DNA from: Alcanivoracaceae bacterium
GTDB taxonomy: Bacteria; Pseudomonadota; Gammaproteobacteria; Pseudomonadales; Alcanivoracaceae
DNA: 64,000 bases
Assembly (NCBI GenBank): GCA_029212745.1
Contig: JARGOL010000005.1
Coordinates: 91,558-155,557 of the forward strand
Direction of reading: 5' to 3'
The notes under the pieces are model-generated. The model was given only the letters and a program-made list of their open reading frames with translations. It did not search any database and had not been told where the DNA came from. Position numbers and translations under genes: made by a program. Below, piece after piece: positions 63,220 through 64,000 of this stretch. Numbering within the stretch: position 1 is the first letter of the stretch; the number at the start of each line of letters is the position of its first letter.

Positions 63220-63798
63220 ATGTCGCTGCGCAATGTCCTGCTTGTCTACCTGGCCTCGGGTGCCAGCAGTGGCTATGACATTGCCAAGGGCTTTCGCGGC
63301 TCGTTCGGCTACCTGTGGAACGCCAGCCACCAGCAGATCTACCGTGACCTGGCAACGCTCCATGCCGAAGGGCTGCTGGCCTGTGAGCCCCGGGCCCAGG
63401 AGGGCAAACCGGACCGCAAGCTCTACCGGCTGACAGAAAACGGCCGCAACGCCATGCAGGCATTCCTTGCCACCCCGGCGCGACCACCGAAGTACAACGA
63501 CGCCTTCATGGTCAAGGTGGCTTCCGCGCACCTGATGCCGGACAAACGGCCACTGCTTGACGAGTTGCTGGCCCTGCGCGAGAAGTACCAGCGCTACCTG
63601 GACGGCCTGGCCAGGTACCAGGCCTTCTTCGATAGCCTCGACACCGCGGTGCAGCCGCAACTGGTATTCGCCCGCCTGTCACTGGAACGGGGGCTGGAGG
63701 TGAACCGCAGCTGGCTGGCGTGGAGCCGCAAGCTGGAGCAGGCGCTGCGCGCCGACATTGACCATGCCGGCGGGCTATCCGGTCAGGCCATCGGCTGA
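63220..63798 (+). CDS. PadR family transcriptional regulator
   Basis: 192-residue repressor-type regulator. The N-terminal winged-helix PadR domain covers about 1-80 (SGYDIAKGFRGSFGYLWNASHQQIYRDLATLHAEGLLACE, GKPDRKLYRLTENGRNAM). The C-terminal helical dimerisation domain (Vir_act_alpha_C type) covers about 90-180 (LLDELLALREKYQRYLDGLARYQAFF). PadR proteins often sense small hydrophobic or phenolic ligands. Divergent from the carotenoid-oxygenase-like gene over a 111-bp region with a palindrome, which it probably binds. Confidence 0.92.
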   Translation: MSLRNVLLVYLASGASSGYDIAKGFRGSFGYLWNASHQQIYRDLATLHAEGLLACEPRAQEGKPDRKLYRLTENGRNAMQAFLATPARPPKYNDAFMVKVASAHLMPDKRPLLDELLALREKYQRYLDGLARYQAFFDSLDTAVQPQLVFARLSLERGLEVNRSWLAWSRKLEQALRADIDHAGGLSGQAIG

Positions 63799-63864
63799 CC
63801 CGCCCCTGCTTCCCCGTTATCATCTCCCTCTCGCGTTTCCGCTTTCGCACCTGAAGGAGCTCCC

Positions 63865-64000
63865 ATGGAATACCGCCAGCTTGGTCGCACCGACCTCAAT
63901 GTTTCCGCCATCTGCCTGGGCACCATGACATGGGGCCAGCAGAACACGGCCGAAGAAGGCTTCGCCCAGATGGACATGGCGCTCGATCATGGCGTGAACT
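63865..64000 (+). CDS. Aldo/keto reductase, Tas-like (3' end outside window)
   Basis: The first 45 codons are visible: MEYRQLGRTDLNVSAICLG then TMTWGQQNTAEEGFAQMDMALDHGVN. This matches the beginning of the NADPH-dependent aldo/keto reductase Tas family (LGTMTxGxQN...A). The catalytic Asp/Tyr/Lys/His residues lie beyond the edge. The start ATG 63865 has AAGGAG 6 bp upstream. It follows padR by 66 bp on the same strand. Confidence 0.9.
   Translation, partial: MEYRQLGRTDLNVSAICLGTMTWGQQNTAEEGFAQMDMALDHGVN

Noticed and set aside
63109-63660. N-terminal extension of the carotenoid oxygenase frame
   Set aside because: It runs antisense through the PadR gene and lacks homology; ATG 63108 has a good ribosome site and begins the conserved domain.

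Overview
This 64-kb window is high-GC, gene-dense chromosome from a diderm gammaproteobacterium. The gene order from mutT/argJ/secA through lpxC, the division and cell-wall (dcw) cluster, rnpB, rsmI, lpoA, yraN, dolP, sspBA, petCBA and rpsI-rplM matches, from memory, the order in Pseudomonas and its relatives. The ampDE and aceEF pairs and a sigma-54-controlled pilin/pilBCD locus also point to Pseudomonadales or an Oceanospirillales-like lineage (Alcanivorax-like is possible). The species cannot be fixed from sequence reading alone. I saw no phage, insertion sequence, CRISPR array, tRNA or rRNA.

Layout. 1-4.4 kb: the end of a short-chain dehydrogenase, a REP-like palindromic repeat, an alkyltransferase-like protein, AmpG, a response regulator with a degenerate GGDEF domain, and a ketopantoate-reductase-family gene. 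4.4-7.3 kb: a promoter and cobalamin riboswitch ahead of a BtuB-like receptor and a PduO-type adenosyltransferase, forming a B12 uptake and activation unit. 7.4-9.9 kb: a BaeSR-like two-component system with a Spy-like periplasmic protein, closed by a 23-bp perfect-stem bidirectional terminator. 10-18.3 kb: aceEF, ampDE, an AgcS amino-acid:sodium symporter and nadC. 18.3-25.4 kb: three tandem type IV pilin genes facing away from pilB-pilC-pilD-coaE-yacG. 25.4-32.9 kb: a Nudix/ThiE-like fusion, argJ, secA, an M23 peptidase, dciA and lpxC. 33-49.5 kb: the full dcw cluster ftsZ-ftsA-ftsQ-ddlB-murC-murG-ftsW-murD-mraY-murF-murE-ftsI-ftsL-rsmH-mraZ, read leftward from a promoter with MraZ boxes. 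49.8-54.7 kb: rnpB, rsmI, and lpoA-yraN-gmhA-dolP. 54.7-61.5 kb: an LtaS-type sulfatase, sspB, sspA, petCBA, rpsI and rplM. 61.6-64 kb: a carotenoid-cleavage-oxygenase-family enzyme divergent from a PadR regulator, then a Tas-like aldo/keto reductase cut by the window end.

Working logic. Most of the window builds or recycles the envelope: AmpG/AmpD/AmpE and the mur/fts/ftsI/LpoA set handle peptidoglycan, LpxC commits lipid A synthesis, SecA exports, and DolP and Spy-like proteins guard the envelope. Type IV pilus production is the most regulated part: each pilin gene has its own sigma-54 promoter and an upstream motif at nearly constant distance.

No clearly new multi-gene system is visible. 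The items most worth a second look are the repeated promoter/enhancer architecture of the three pilin genes, the response regulator that kept a c-di-GMP inhibitory-site motif but lost its GGDEF active site, and the PadR/carotenoid-oxygenase pair with a near-perfect 22-bp palindrome between them.
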